From: Ophthalmolycus amberensis
Taxonomy: Eukaryota; Chordata; Actinopteri; Perciformes; Zoarcidae
Direction of reading: 5' to 3'
Length of the DNA: 64,000 bases
Assembly (NCBI GenBank): GCA_024529925.1
Contig: JAFEUB010001474.1
Location: forward strand, 357,001-421,000
The notes below the pieces were generated by a model. The model saw only the letters and a list, made by a program, of their open reading frames with translations. It made no database searches and was not told the origin of the DNA. Below, piece by piece: positions 12,502-23,700 of this stretch; the first letter of the stretch is position 1; the number at the start of each line of letters is the position of its first letter. The position numbers and the translations under genes are program-made.

Positions 12502-14750
12502 ATCCAAAAGTTCTTTCTCGCTCCTGCAGTTTTGAGACCCGTAGTACTCAGTTGTTGTTCCATCCATCAAACTGATTTGCTCAAATTAAACCCAAACTTT
12601 ATATCCACAGGTGGTGCCAGGCTTCGCTGCAGTCTCATCATCAACACAGCGCCATGCTGACTAAGAGACGTAAAGACACAAACCTCCTCCTCACATCACA
12701 GCTGGATGATGAGATCACAGATAGCACAGAGTGGACGGAGGCCTGGAGGACTCCGAGAGGATGGATCAAACCAGAGGAGGACGAACTGGACGAGATGATG
12801 AGTGACACAGAAGAGGAGGAGGATGAAGGAGTGGACAATGAGGAGGATGTAGAAGCAGATGAGGAGGAGGAGGACGAAGAAGCAGATGAGGAGGAGGAGG
12901 ACGAAGAAGTAGATGAGGAGGAGGAGGAAGATGTTGGCAAAAACGAGGAGGACAAAGAAGAAGACAAGGAAGAGATGGATGTGGAAGTACAGGTGAAAGA
13001 GGACAAAGAATTTAACAAGAAGGATGTTGAAGAAGATAAGGAGGATGATGAAGGGGTAGATGAGGAGGAGGAGGAGGAGAATGAAGAAGAAGTAGACAGC
13101 GAGGACAAAGAAGAACATGAGGAGGAAAACGAAGCAGTAAACAAAAATAACAAAGACGATGAAGTACGTAAGGAGGAGGAGGAGGAGGAAAATGATGCAG
13201 AGGACGAGGAAAGTGAGGAGGAAGATGAAGAGGAGGAGGACAAAGAAGAAGACAAGCATAAGAAGGAGCAAGAGGAGGAGGAGGAGGAGGAGGAGGAGGA
13301 GGAGGAGAAAGAAGTCGAGGACAGGAATAACAACAATGAAATGCATAAGGAGGATGCAGATGACAAGGGTGGAGAACATAAGGAGGCGAGGGACAAACAA
13401 GCAAACAAGGAGGAGGACAAAAACACAAACATAAATGGGGTGGAGGATAAAGATGAAGAGGAGGAGGACGAAAAATCAGATAAGGAGGACAAAGATGAGG
13501 AACGAGACAAGGAGGACAAGGAAGAAGAAGCAGAGGAGGAGGACACAGACGCAATAGGAAAAGGTAAAATGGACGAAGTAGATAAGGAGGGGGAGGAAAA
13601 AGAGGAAGACATGGATGGTAAGGACAAAGAAGTAGACGAGGAGGAGGAGGAAGAGGAAGAGGAAGAGGAAGAGGAGGAGGATGAGGATGAGGATGAAGAG
13701 GAAGACAAGATGGATGAAAAAGAAGAGTTAGGCAAAGTGGAAGTGAAAGAAGTAGACAAAGAGGAGGAACAGGAGGATGGAGAGGTTGACGAGAAGGAGG
13801 ACAAAGATGTCAGAGAGATGAAACATGAAGTGGATGAAGAGAAGAATAGTGTAGATACAGGGGGGAAGGATGAGGGGGAAGAGGAGGACAAGGAGGATGA
13901 AGAAGACAAAGACCAGGAGAAAGACTTTGAAAATAAAGAAGTGGATGAGGATGAGGAGGACGAAGAAGTAGACGAGAAGGAGGAAACAGTAGCCAGGGAG
14001 GTGAAAAATGAGGTAGAGAACGAGGATGGTGTGGATACAGGGGAGGAGGATGAAGAAGCAGAAGAAGAGGAGGACGAAGAAGAGAAAGAGGATGAAGCAG
14101 ACCAGGAGAAAGAGGTACACAATAATGAAGTGGATGAGGATGAAGAAGTAGACGAGGAGGAGGATGATGGAGAAGTAGACGAGGAGGAGGATGATGGAGA
14201 AGTAGACGAGGAGGAGACGGACAAAGGGGATGCTAAAGCAGAGGAGACGGTGCTCAAAGAAGAGGAGGAAGACGGCCGTGAGGACGCAGACAAGAAAGAG
14301 GAGAAAGACAACAAGGGAGACAAAGTAAAGAAACGCATCAAACGCAAACCTGATGTCCCACTCCATCTGCAGTTCCATAAACTGAACACCTCCTTCTCCT
14401 CCTGGAAGCAGTCGTGGATGGTGGCAGTGGCTCACAGAGGAGGAGATGAGTATGACGAGGAGGAGGAGGAGGGTGAGGTAGAGGAGTGGAAGGCTTGGAG
14501 AGAGTCGTGGAGGATTTATCGCTGTAAGAAGCCGGACGAGGACGAGGTGGTGTGTTTCTCCACCGAGCACCGGAGTCAGAGATACATGGGACTGACGCAC
14601 GAAGGAGACGGTATGCCAAACAGTGAATGGACTCTCAGCTGGAAGATGACCAAGACTGCAGCAAAGGATGCAGACACTGAAGAAGAACAAGAACAGGAAG
14701 AGGCGGAGGAGGAGGAGGAGGAGGAAGAAGAAGAAGAGGAGGAAAGCTGA
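7487..14750 (+). CDS. Acidic Trp-x3-Trp repeat protein, five exons (unrecognised family)
   Basis: Five exons join in frame: 7487-7620, 8770-9196, 10569-10805, 10973-11211 and 12611-14750. They give 1058 residues ending at TGA 14748-14750. Every junction is GT-AG and phases match (2, 0, 0, 2). The protein has twelve W-x3-W motifs, with the first Trp at residues 50, 125, 181, 226, 244, 272, 314, 335, 387, 944, 975 and 1019. Ser is often the residue before the second Trp (WSDSW twice, WKDSW, WEDSW, WKQSW, WRESW, WTLSW). Residues 85-101 are Pro-rich. Residues about 400-925 are almost only Glu, Asp, Lys and Val with no Trp. There is no signal peptide or membrane segment. I do not recognise the family. 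The lysine/glutamate-rich, probably disordered core suggests an intracellular protein, but function is unknown. The Met start follows an acceptor by eight bases, so the upstream exon is probably non-coding. The exon chain is firm; start and identity are less so. Confidence 0.75.
7815..8000. repeat. Dispersed repeat in intron 1 of the acidic gene
   Basis: Opens TTCACACTACAAGACTTTCA and later has TTTTCACACGACAAGACT. The repeated CACA(C)TACAAGACT wording suggests a hAT-type non-autonomous element. Ends are unclear, and the following 8000-8650 may belong to it. Confidence 0.4.
8671..8710. repeat. Perfect 40-base palindrome in intron 1 of the acidic gene
   Basis: The arm TCACTGCTCT plus ATATATATAC is followed directly by its exact reverse complement, with no spacer. 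It lies 60 bases before exon 2, on the acceptor side of the intron, and could fold into a 20-base-pair hairpin in the pre-mRNA. Confidence 0.95.
8770..9196 (+). CDS. Acidic W-x3-W gene, exon 2
   Basis: Codes residues 45-187. Acceptor aatgtgcag, donor CAG/GTACCA. It contains WNYHW (50-54), a Pro-rich linker with four- and six-proline runs (85-101), a basic patch (108-115), WKDSW (125-129) and WSDSW (181-185). The proline-rich and basic parts make it compositionally different from the last exon. Confidence 0.75.
9378..10020. repeat. Probable non-autonomous DNA transposon in intron 2
   Basis: Starts near GTCGCATTTCCACTGC and contains GTACCTGGTATCAG and, at the far end, TCGAGTCGAGCC. This layout is like fish hAT-type MITEs that begin TTTCCA(C/T)TGC. 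Ends and duplication not resolved. Confidence 0.4.
10569..10805 (+). CDS. Acidic W-x3-W gene, exon 3
   Basis: Codes residues 188-266 with phase-0 borders (acceptor attgtccag, donor GAGCAG/GTGGGG). It carries WAGTW (226-230) and WDRIW (244-248). These two lack Ser in the fourth position, so they are the most diverged copies of the motif. The C-terminal part is a mixed-charge helix-like stretch. Confidence 0.75.
10973..11211 (+). CDS. Acidic W-x3-W gene, exon 4
   Basis: Codes residues 267-345 plus two bases of codon 346. The 167-base intron before it is the shortest of the gene. It holds three motifs, WEDSW (272-276), WSDSW (314-318) and WSSCW (335-339). This dense spacing of 17-38 residues supports the idea of an internal repeat unit. 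Donor ACCAG/GTGGGT. Confidence 0.75.
11790..12180 (+). repeat. Dispersed repeat family B, copy 3
   Basis: Lies in intron 4 of the acidic gene. Has AAACAAACAAAGAACTTTCA, CCTGTGTGAAACCA, AATCTTTTCCTAAAGCTAAC, AAGTAGTTTTGTTG and CATAGTTTGAAGCATAGGG, the same order as the copy at 51945-52330. Confidence 0.7.
12453..12500. repeat. TA/GA microsatellite in intron 4
   Basis: (TA)n followed by (GA)5, beside a small inverted pair ATACAGTAT/ATACTGTAT. Confidence 0.85.
12611..14750 (+). CDS. Acidic W-x3-W gene, last exon with Glu/Asp/Lys-rich core
   Basis: Codes residues 346-1058. Acceptor tatccacag restores an Arg codon. It begins with WTEAW (387-391), continues with a Trp-free acidic core made of GAG, GAA, GAC, GAT and AAG codons, then resumes with WKQSW (944-948), WRESW (975-979, also Trp 972) and WTLSW (1019-1023), ending in a Glu run. 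The core is almost pure purine on the + strand. Long serine- or leucine-rich readings on the other strand here are codon-bias shadows. Length of the core is likely to vary between individuals because it is repeat-like. Confidence 0.8.
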
Positions 14751-14867
14751 AATTTCTGATAGCTCAGAATTGATGATATGGGAAGTACATTGAGATTTTT
14801 TTTTAAATGTTGGAGCCCAAAGAAGTTAGAGTTATAGTATTACAACCTAAATGCATTTGGTTCTGAA

Positions 14868-15150
14868 TGTCTTCAATTGTGTCCGTATATCATAAGCTAT
14901 ACAGCATGATGCTCATTTAGTAAATGATGGTCCATTTAAAGTCAAATAGACCCTAAAGCAGGGTATGCTTTAGGGCGGGGCTACCTTGTGATTGACAGGT
15001 CGCTCCCACTACAAGAACCATATATGGCATCACTCCTCCTCAGTCCAAATATGGTCACTTCAGTTCAAAGGTTGCAAAAAATAAGATGGCGACAAATACC
15101 GACCTCGAGGCTTTAAAACCGTAGTCCACCAACCAATGGGCGACAGGAGT
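14868..15150 (+). repeat. Dispersed repeat family A, copy 1
   Basis: Contains TACAGCATGATG, ATGGTCCATTTA, AAGCAGGGTATGCTTTAGGG, GTGATTGACAG, CAAATATGGTCACTT and an 'AAGATGGCGACAA' segment, all shared in order with the copies at 40365, 61070 and (reversed) 62888. It would fall in the 3' UTR of the acidic gene. Confidence 0.8.
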
Positions 15151-15439
15151 AGAACAAAGCTTCTTATATTAGATTCCTTTGACTTTTTTTACAAACAGTC
15201 GCCAGCCCACAGTTTGTGTCCTTCATGACTAGTAACTAGAGCACACTAGGGCCCGTGATATAGCGTGCATTGGGGCCCGTTGTAACTACTAAACACCACT
15301 GGGTGTTCCACGTGAGGATAACCCGCCGTTATTGGTCAACGTCATCTAGGACACGGCTTCAGCCTGAGAGAGTCCGGAGGGAGCCGGAGATTCTGGAGGA
15401 ATGTGCATGTGTTTTCTACTTCAACAGTGTTTACAAGCG

Positions 15440-15730
15440 CACAACTTCTGCATCTCACCGCCCCAATATGAAGGGCAGCCCTAAAGACTTTGGATCGGTT
15501 CTGCAATACATTTTTTCACACGGTTTTAAAACCAGGGAGATTGTCTTCACTTTTTCTGTTGGGCAAAGAGTTAAGAGCCTGACTGGGGGGTCGAGCATTG
15601 AGTCTTGTAGTGTCACACTTTTGTAACTTCCCTCCATTGCTAGAAAGCTAAATGTTTGTGCCACTTGTGGCTGGCTCCAAGAGTGAGTCAATCCCCATAG
15701 ACCTCCATGTTGAAATGCTAGCAGAGATAA
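15440..15730. repeat. Dispersed repeat, second type
   Basis: Ends in CTGGCTCCAAGAGTGAGTCA and CCCCATAGACCTCCATGTT, wording common in fish non-autonomous repeats. Reading frames within it are not genes. Confidence 0.4.
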
Positions 15731-15977
15731 ACATGTTTACATGCTAAATACAGCAAATGCAAACACGAGGTTGTGACAGCGTGGCAATATGAAGCACTTT
15801 AAGAGAGATACACTGAAGGACAATGTGTCAAAATATGTAGAAAGTGTAATGTTAGACAATGTAATGTTCAGCGGCAGAGTTGTGAAAGAGGATGTGGAGA
15901 TTAGTGTTACCGGTTTGTAAAATGCTGTGTATCTTTACCGCTTTGAAAGGATAATGTGTAAATATGTCACCGCATTT

Positions 15978-16044
15978 AATAAAGTTACGAATCGTATTTG
16001 TCACGGACTAAAGTCAGAAAGCCAAATGTTTAATGATTAATAAA
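15978..16044 (+). terminator. Polyadenylation signals downstream of the acidic gene
   Basis: AATAAA occurs at 15978-15983 and again at 16039-16044. They are the first strong pair on this strand after the stop at 14750. A 3' UTR of about 1.2 kb would then include the dispersed repeat at 14868-15150. Confidence 0.4.
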
Positions 16045-16271
16045 GTGGTTTCAAAGAACCAGCTCAACATTTTGCATTTTCTCATTTTTTTTCTGACAGT
16101 GAGATGACTCGATGCATATCAATGTCATGTCTGTGAGCTGGATTCATGTTGTGCTTAGCCTAGCTTAGCATAAAGACCGAAAGCAGGGGGAAACAAACAG
16201 TGAGCGCAGCATGTAACTCCCCTTTACACGTTGTTTCTTCTGTATCTGTGTGGATTGAACAATCAATATAC

Positions 16272-16312
16272 AGCATGTTTCAATGCATGTTTCAATGCAT
16301 GTTTTAATGCAT
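16272..16312. repeat. Short tandem repeat, about 14 bases x 3
   Basis: Three units of GCATGTTTCAATGCAT type in a row. Confidence 0.8.
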
Positions 16313-16324
16313 GGTTGGTGCTTC

Positions 16325-16520
16325 GTAGGGGCGACTGGCTCAGGGGAAAGAGCGGGTCATCCTTAAATCCCTGCCTCCTCCTGTCAGCATTTTGAAGTGT
16401 GCTTGAGCTAAATACTGAACCTCAGGTTGCTTCACAGCAGCACACTGCTCCTAAATGCTTAGAATGAGTTAAATCCAGAGGTCAAACTGCATGAATGTGA
16501 TGATTAAATGAAGTTTGTTT
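16325..16520 (+). mobile_element. tRNA-derived SINE, copy 1
   Basis: The head GACTGGCTCAGGGGAAAGAG resembles an RNA polymerase III A box. It is followed by GCGGGTCATCC and a tail that looks like the copy near 56905. The B box is degenerate, so this is a fossil. Confidence 0.5.
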
Positions 16521-19500
16521 GATTTTGTGACTGTAATGAACACGGGAGCCTCTAAAGGGTGCTAGCAGAGCACCTCATTTCTCAAAACTAATGCTAAGTT
16601 GTTGTCTGTTCAGTCAACCTATGCTGAAAATATATTTTGAAGCAACGGGTACATTAAATCCAGTGAACTGTTGTTTATGAATCAGCCACCAGATGGAGAC
16701 ACAGACTCAGCGTGGTCCATCTCAGCTGTAGTTTTACAGCACGGAAACAGAAGCTCCATCAGCTGATAAAGTCCTGGTGGGTTTTAGAGTGAAACTCTAG
16801 TTACTCACTGTTTTATCTTCTGTTTTGGACTTTCACATTAGCACAAAACAAGAACTGACTAAATAATGAAAATTGATGTGACACATACATTTAAATATAT
16901 CACTTTACTGCAAAGTCTCATTCAATCATTTTTATCCCCGAATATAATAATTGTGTTCTTTAGTTTGTTGACATCCGACCTTCTGAGAAGTGGCAGATAT
17001 TAAATCTAAATCTAATACAGCATAAATGCATAAATCAAATTGAGTCAAATGTATTTTTAAGAGATGTGGTTCGTACCTTAATGTGCATGTCTTTGTATTT
17101 AGCAGGCATTCTGATAACTATGTATTTTCATTACATTAAGACTCCTTGTTGGGCCATGTTCATGGGCGCCTGGTTTCATTTTTTAAATGGGGCAGCAACC
17201 TTGGAAAGATACATAATTGGCGGGGGGACAGGGGACAGGGGACAGTGGGTCGTCCTCCTGAAAAAAAGACGAAAGTCCTACAATTGTAAATAACTCAGAT
17301 TTTTAGATTGGGATCATTTTTTAAACCCAGCATTCTCTTGCAATACTTTCTTAAGCTTACCGACTATAACTGTGAGCTCAATTGCACGTTTCTGAACAGT
17401 AAAATGATTATCGATATAGGCCGCTTAAACCGAATCACAGGATTGGGGACTAATTGATGATAAGTATATTTTTGACAAATGACAAAAAGTGGGGTAGCAA
17501 AACCATAACTTTGCTCCGTTGCTCTGTTTTCAGGCACCTATGGCCGTGATATTACACTTTACTAAAACTACTTATTAGAATTAGAATCAATGATTTGGAG
17601 GTTCGGAGATGTTTGCTTATGGACAGTTTTGGAGTTCATGATCTAAAATAGGGCTCTAATAGTTTGGAAGATTTGCCCAAAGTCAGTGCTGTGATTGCTT
17701 CAGTGGCCACCAGGAAACAAGACGTCCACCGCGTCTCTTTGCATCATCACATGAAGTTAAAGCTGCTTTCTTCACATATCTGCGTCTTCCTCTCCCCCTC
17801 TGTGTCTTGCAGAGGTCTGGCAGCTTTCACATGCAGATTTCCTGTTGTGTTCGGGTCCGGTTCTCCCTCCTGCTGCTGACTCTCCTGCTGTGTATTAGCA
17901 TGAGATCAGACTGCATTGTGATGCTGCACAGATTACAAAATACCCATTTCCACCTCTTGATTGTGCCTCTGTGGTCCGAGCAGGACAGATTAACCCGGGC
18001 TGAATGGAGGGGGGGGGGGGGGGGTTCCTCTGGTTCTACTCCAAAAAAACACAAAGTCTAAGGATCCAGATAAAACCCTCCTTGAAAAAAGGAAATTCAA
18101 CAATTCAACAATTGTCTGAAGAAAGTGTATCTTTGCTAACTCATCTATCCTTAACACACTGATGAAGCTGCTCACTCAGCTCAGGATGAATCAACACGCT
18201 CAGCAGAACTCTGGCACATTTACTGACTTTATTCTGTGTATTACATTCAAGAAAAAATAAGAGGAAGAAAAAGGGAAAAATAAATACATGTAGAAACCTG
18301 AAAAGCACACAAGGCTAGTAATTCATCATTCATAAGCAGAACAGATTGAAAAGGGAGAAAAATGAATTTATAAAGATTATAAAGTGTCCTTATACCGCTC
18401 TTGATTAACTTGTATATTTCTTTGCAGTGTCAATCCACATGGAAAGAAGTTACATATTTCCTCAATAACCAAAAACCACAACCTGGTACTGATCCGGCCT
18501 TTAATAAATGTAGCAAAGACAGAGATGTGGTTTTCTATTATGATTTATTTATATATAAAAATACGTGTTGAGAATACAGTTGAATTATTACAAGCGTTAA
18601 ACAACCCTAATATGTCTAATATTGGTGTGTGGGTGTGAAATGAGGCACGGTGTATAATACAATAAGGTTCACATTAAGGGTGTCAACTGAGTCTGAAGAC
18701 ATCTGGAAGGCATTTAGAAAAACTGGGTCGTGTTTAACTCAAGCCTACCTGCAGGAGAGGTGAACACGCTGCTAGAAATAGAAATATAATAATATTATAT
18801 TATAATATAATAGAAATATAAGTTGAATTTAATGGAGGTAGATGTTCAAATGTGTTTGTGCGAGTTATATTTGATTGGAACGTGAAAATAAGTCTCTTAG
18901 AAAGCTGGTCTCTATTTCTTTAGAATTAGTATCACATTTATTCCAAAATAACTTCCTGGTAAATCTTTAGGAAATTACAGGCCCATAAAATAGAATATTA
19001 TTTCCCAAAAAAAATCCCCTTTTTATGCTCCAATGAATAAAATTCTGCCAGAGAAGTACCGGCCCTTTATTTATTCAGTAAAATTTAATTTCACTGAGAC
19101 TAAAATGCAGGAATCAGTCTTTTTAACTGTGTTGTTTGTAACAGTAGAGTAGAGGGATGTAATGGGGGGAAAGGTGTTTGTCCAGGATAATATACAACAT
19201 CATGTAATGTGTTAAAGCAGATGTGAAAGAGACTCTATAATTAAAACAAATGAAGTATAGGTTTGTGTTATTGTCTACAGTGGAGAAGAAGGGACATGCT
19301 GGATGACTCTGGGTCATTAACATGTGAAGGCAGGACTGGATGGGCGAGTGAGGGCACTATACATGTGTATGAAGGGGGGGGGGGGGGTGAGAGACATTGG
19401 AGGTGCAAGCTGAGAAAGAGGGAGAGGAGAGAGAGAGTCCCTATATACTGCAACAACTAGAATATAAGATACAAGATATTAAACCTTATACATTCGACAT

Positions 19501-20300
19501 GATAATTATTCAGAGATCACAGAGCATGATATGTGACGTCTCCTCTCATCTGAGGACAAGACTACAGGACTTTTGTTAGGCCTGCTATTTCATTTTGTAT
19601 ACATTAGTCCACAGCATTACACACGTTAATGTCACTTCACTTTCCTCGTCTAGAGATAAAATCACACTGAGTTGAAGGCAGTGAGCTCTTCATTGTTGTC
19701 CAGTGACCAATTAAGGATCATTTTACAGTCTTTTATTATTGAAAACACTAAAGGTTTGCAAGTTCCTTCATGGTTGGGAAAATTATCTTATTTCTTCAGC
19801 AAAATAAAAGATTTTTTTAAAAGTTAGTTGTTGCTGTTTTCCTTAGCTGTTGTAGATTCATTTTGTGGAACATTTGCAAAATTGTTATATGTGAGTTCCT
19901 TTTTTTGTCACTTATTTGAACATTGTGTTCAGACAGACATTCAGCAGGTCACAGACATTATTACACAACTAAGAATTCCATTGGTTGGAAAAATAGATCA
20001 CAATCAAATTAAATATAAAATATAAATATATTATATATATATAATATAAAATATAAAAAAATAAGGTATCGAAATAAACTAAACAAACAATACCATTAAA
20101 AGCCAATACCGCTTTATTCAGCTTGTTAGTGTGGCATAGGGGTTAAAATTCAACGAGACAAATATTAATAACATCTGACATATCTATGCGAAATGATCCA
20201 ACTGCAGGTAGAAGATGCATCACAGAAGTCAACTCAAAAGTGTGTTATTTTCACTGTTATTATCACATTCCTTTTACTTTTGGGAGAGTTTCTCTCATTG
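16521..20300. other. Unassigned intergenic region upstream of tdgf1
   Basis: No exon pattern seen. Homopolymer G runs at about 18008-18024 and 19374-19387, AT-rich patches at 18785-18820 and 20020-20060, and a C-run at 20370-20385 next to the tdgf1 promoter. Confidence 0.4.
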
Positions 20301-20320
20301 TTGATTCCACCTGAACACGT

Positions 20321-20361
20321 CAGACAGACGGAAACAGAGAGCGATCGGGAGTAGGCGGGGC
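20321..20361 (+). promoter_or_regulatory. tdgf1: Probable tdgf1 proximal promoter
   Basis: A GC box (GTAGGCGGGGC) lies at 20351-20361. Thirty bases upstream, CAGACAGAC at 20321-20329 holds two overlapping CAGAC boxes, the core that SMAD proteins bind. There is no TATA box. The function is inferred from motif and position only; CAGAC is common by chance. Confidence 0.3.
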
Positions 20362-20686
20362 TTCCAGCCCCCCCCCCCCCCCCCCGTATGAGAGTCACCT
20401 GCAGAGACTGGAGGCTCAGAGGAAACTAACAGCCGCGGACCGAAGCCACTGATCGCTGCTTCTGTCTCACACGGAGCGGAGAGGACACCAGGACAAGCAC
20501 GCTGTCTATGGACACTTTGACTTTCCTCTGACTTCTTTGGGAAAGAAACTCAGACTCTCGGTTTCGGAAATTATTTCGATACCAATTTGTGTCGGGAAAG
20601 TCTTTTAGTTTCGTTCATCAGGTGCAGAGTTGAGTTGAGACGGTGAACGAACAACTTGTTTGATTTGTTCGGCTCGCTCCGGTACA

Positions 20687-20709
20687 ATGAGTTGGACGCA
20701 GCTGATCAG
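20687..20709 (+). CDS. tdgf1: tdgf1 exon 1 (start of signal peptide)
   Basis: Seven codons and two bases (MSWTQLI) ahead of donor GTGAGT. Choosing this ATG gives a signal peptide that continues hydrophobically in exon 2. A leader of about 290 bases lies between the GC box near 20351 and this ATG. Confidence 0.9.
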
Positions 20710-23700
20710 GTGAGTCCGGAGACCAAAGATACGTGTGAATACATTGAATTACTTTTTATTTATTTATTTCAACTATTTTTACGAACATACGCTGTTTTTT
20801 TATTTATTATTTTGAGACTTCCTGTATTTATGAAGCAGTTTTCATTATTTTCAGGCTGGCGCTCTGTGCAGCGACCTGTGTCCCCTCTGCTGCTGCTCTG
20901 CCTGCTGCAGGTCTGTGCAACACGTTCATCGGTGCTGATTTATTTCATGTGGAAGAAACTGAGTTATTTTACAGATTTGTGAATGCCAAAAACAATCTGA
21001 TAAGTCGAGTGAAGTCTGTTGAAACCGAAACTCTGTCTCTAGCTGAGCCTCTGAATTGAACCTAATTAAATAAGTCAAACCCTAAGTATTAATCAAATTG
21101 TAAAACACATCATACAGCATTTAGGTTTTATTATCTTTTGAATTTGGGGTCCATGTGGAAGACCATAATCCAGTATAATATAATGGTTTGTGGGGACCCC
21201 CCCCCCCCCCCCCCTCTTCTTGACAGTTATATGTTAGAAGAAGATGTGATGAGGATTTTCTGGAGGAAATCTGAATTTGTTCCCTTTTATCTTTCTCAGG
21301 CTGTGAAGGAGACGACTGCAGCAGAGGCCACCAGACCTCCTCTTCGTCCCCATCCTCCTCCTCCTCCTCTCCTTTATCACCCTCTTTATCTTCTTCCGTG
21401 GTGGTGAAATCCCAGCAGTCCTCCCAGGACTTCCTGGGCCAGTTTACCCAGGTGAGCTCGCCAAACAGCGGGGACCGTAAACACCGCGACGCCAGCGCCG
21501 TCCTGCCCTTCATCGGCCTCACGGACAGTAAGTTCACACTTCACCTCTGTATGCACAGATGGAGGCGGTCAGCCCCAAAAACCAACGAAGAAGAGCGCCA
21601 CATGACCCAAAACAGACTGACTCGGGGTGTATGCACTGCAAAAAGAATGTTACGATATAATATTAAAAAAAGAATCAGCTTGTACATAAATAAGCAAACA
21701 ACTTTCCCATCTTTTACAGCTTGTTTTAAGAAAACAAGATGTAATGGTCTAATGATCAAAACCATCTTGAGATTTGTATTTGCAGAATGTATCAAAGGGA
21801 GTAAATGAAACCTTTTCATATATATACTTTATTGCAAGAGCACACAGGTTGAATTTCTGATTGCTGACGTAGCGATAATATTTATTATTATAAGAAAATT
21901 AAAAGAAACTGGAAAGTAAATGCATAAAGTAATAAAACAAGTTTAAACTTCGTTATTGAAAAACTGCAGCAAGACTAGATTCAGATCAAATATGTAAAGT
22001 AATATCCACAACACAGGTGGGCTTCAGGTGGACTCATGTCACATTCATTATAACAAAACTATAAAAAGTCAGATTGATTTTCATTTTTTTTTTTTAATTC
22101 GTCGTAAATTGCTCTGTAAAATTCTCTTCGAACTAAAGTCTCTAAAATGAGAAGTTGTGCCGGACTGACCAACGAGGCCGTCGGCAGTTCGTTTTAGTGT
22201 TTCTCTGTTAATTTCCGACGTTTGTTCAGACTCTCAGTGTTTGTCCGCTGATGTGAAGCAGAGGACAGGAATGTGCAGCCAGATGGAGACTCTGGTTTGT
22301 CTCACAGGCGCAGATACAGGCATGGGGGGGGGCTCAACCTTCAGCTGGTCTCACTGCTCTCTGGACTGTAGCAGACACAATAAGACTGGTCAACAAATAA
22401 AAAAAAACATAGATTATAGTTCAATTAAAAAAAACTGGAATAAGGGGGAGAAGCTAAAAACAAAAAAACTGAAGTAAATTTATAAAAAAAACATGAACAA
22501 AAGAAACCTTTTATACAAACATTAATATATTTATATTATATTTTAAAAAGATGGTGTTGCAGAGCTGAGGGGCCCTCACATGAGCGTAACCTTTGACCTC
22601 TTCATCAACCAATACGGTTGATTGTATTTGACTAATTAGAGTTAATGTCTGAAATATGGAAGCTTCCATATGCGTTGGCTCCGGGTTGGACGCTGCAGGC
22701 TGGACCTAACGAAGAGGATGTGTTGAGTGGTTTATTTGACGAAAATAGAGAAATCGTTTGAGGCGCTGTCGGTTGGAACTCAAACCTCCTTTTTCCTTGC
22801 AGGTGCTGAGCAGAGTCGCAGCTGCTGTAAGAACGGAGGGACCTGTATCCTGGGCAGCTTCTGCGCCTGCCTTCCGTTCTTCGCGGGGAGGAGCTGCGAG
22901 TACGACCAACGCATCAGGTAGGCAATGCTCTAAATCACCCCCATCACACGGCTGTTGTTTCCTTAGTTTAGTCGGTATATGTTTTGCCTGTCTGCCTGTA
23001 GGAGCTGTGGTTCCGTTCCTCACGGCGAATGGGTTCAGAAAGGATGCTCCTACTGTCGCTGCGGTTACGGCATTCTGCACTGCTTCCCCGACGTCTTCCA
23101 TAAAGACTGTGGTGAGATGCACACACATCTGCACCTTTCTGTTGTTACCTGGATCAATTGATCGTTTTCCAGATCATCCATCAGTTTTGAGGCTGTGTTG
23201 GAGGGTTGGGAAGTTTAGCATGTGGTGACGGAGGGCAGATTCTGCTTATAAAAACATGCTTCCCCGTGGTGCGTTCATGGACGTGCACAGACCAAGGCAT
23301 TCACTCTTGTGAAGACAGTTAGTATTTATCCATGCTGTCCACTCTAAGGCGGTGATGTTTTTCACTTGAATGAACAGCAAAGGTGTAGACGACGCCCATC
23401 GTTCAAATGCAGTGTCGTTCACACTTTTCACCCAAAACAAAAATAACACCTATTAAGGAGCACGAGCCCCGCCCACTCACTTACAGTTCCAAGGCTTTTA
23501 TTCCAAAATGCAAAATCCCCCCACGACCGCCGGCTCCTACGCAAACGTCCCACAATGAGGACACATTACCTCCACATTAAGCGGTGCCGAGCAGCAGCTA
23601 ATGCTAACAGCTTTTTTTTAACCTGTTTTTTGCCGCTATGGATACATGCAGGATGTTCTAACCCTCTGAAGCTGAGCTTGTTAGGGCTGTATGCTGCTTG

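Noticed and set aside
12641..14389. 582-codon serine-rich frame on the minus strand
   Set aside because: It is the exact antisense of the Glu/Asp/Lys codons of the acidic exon. GAG/GAA read backwards gives Ser, Leu and Phe, and no splice or start signal supports it.
12654..14750. The 698-codon frame as a stand-alone single-exon gene
   Set aside because: The frame continues upstream to a clean acceptor at 12610 and joins four exons that carry the same W-x3-W motif, so the Met at 12654 is internal.
17807..18061. Frame with a hydrophobic, signal-like stretch
   Set aside because: It ends in a poly-G run coding glycine and has no splice context or known domain.
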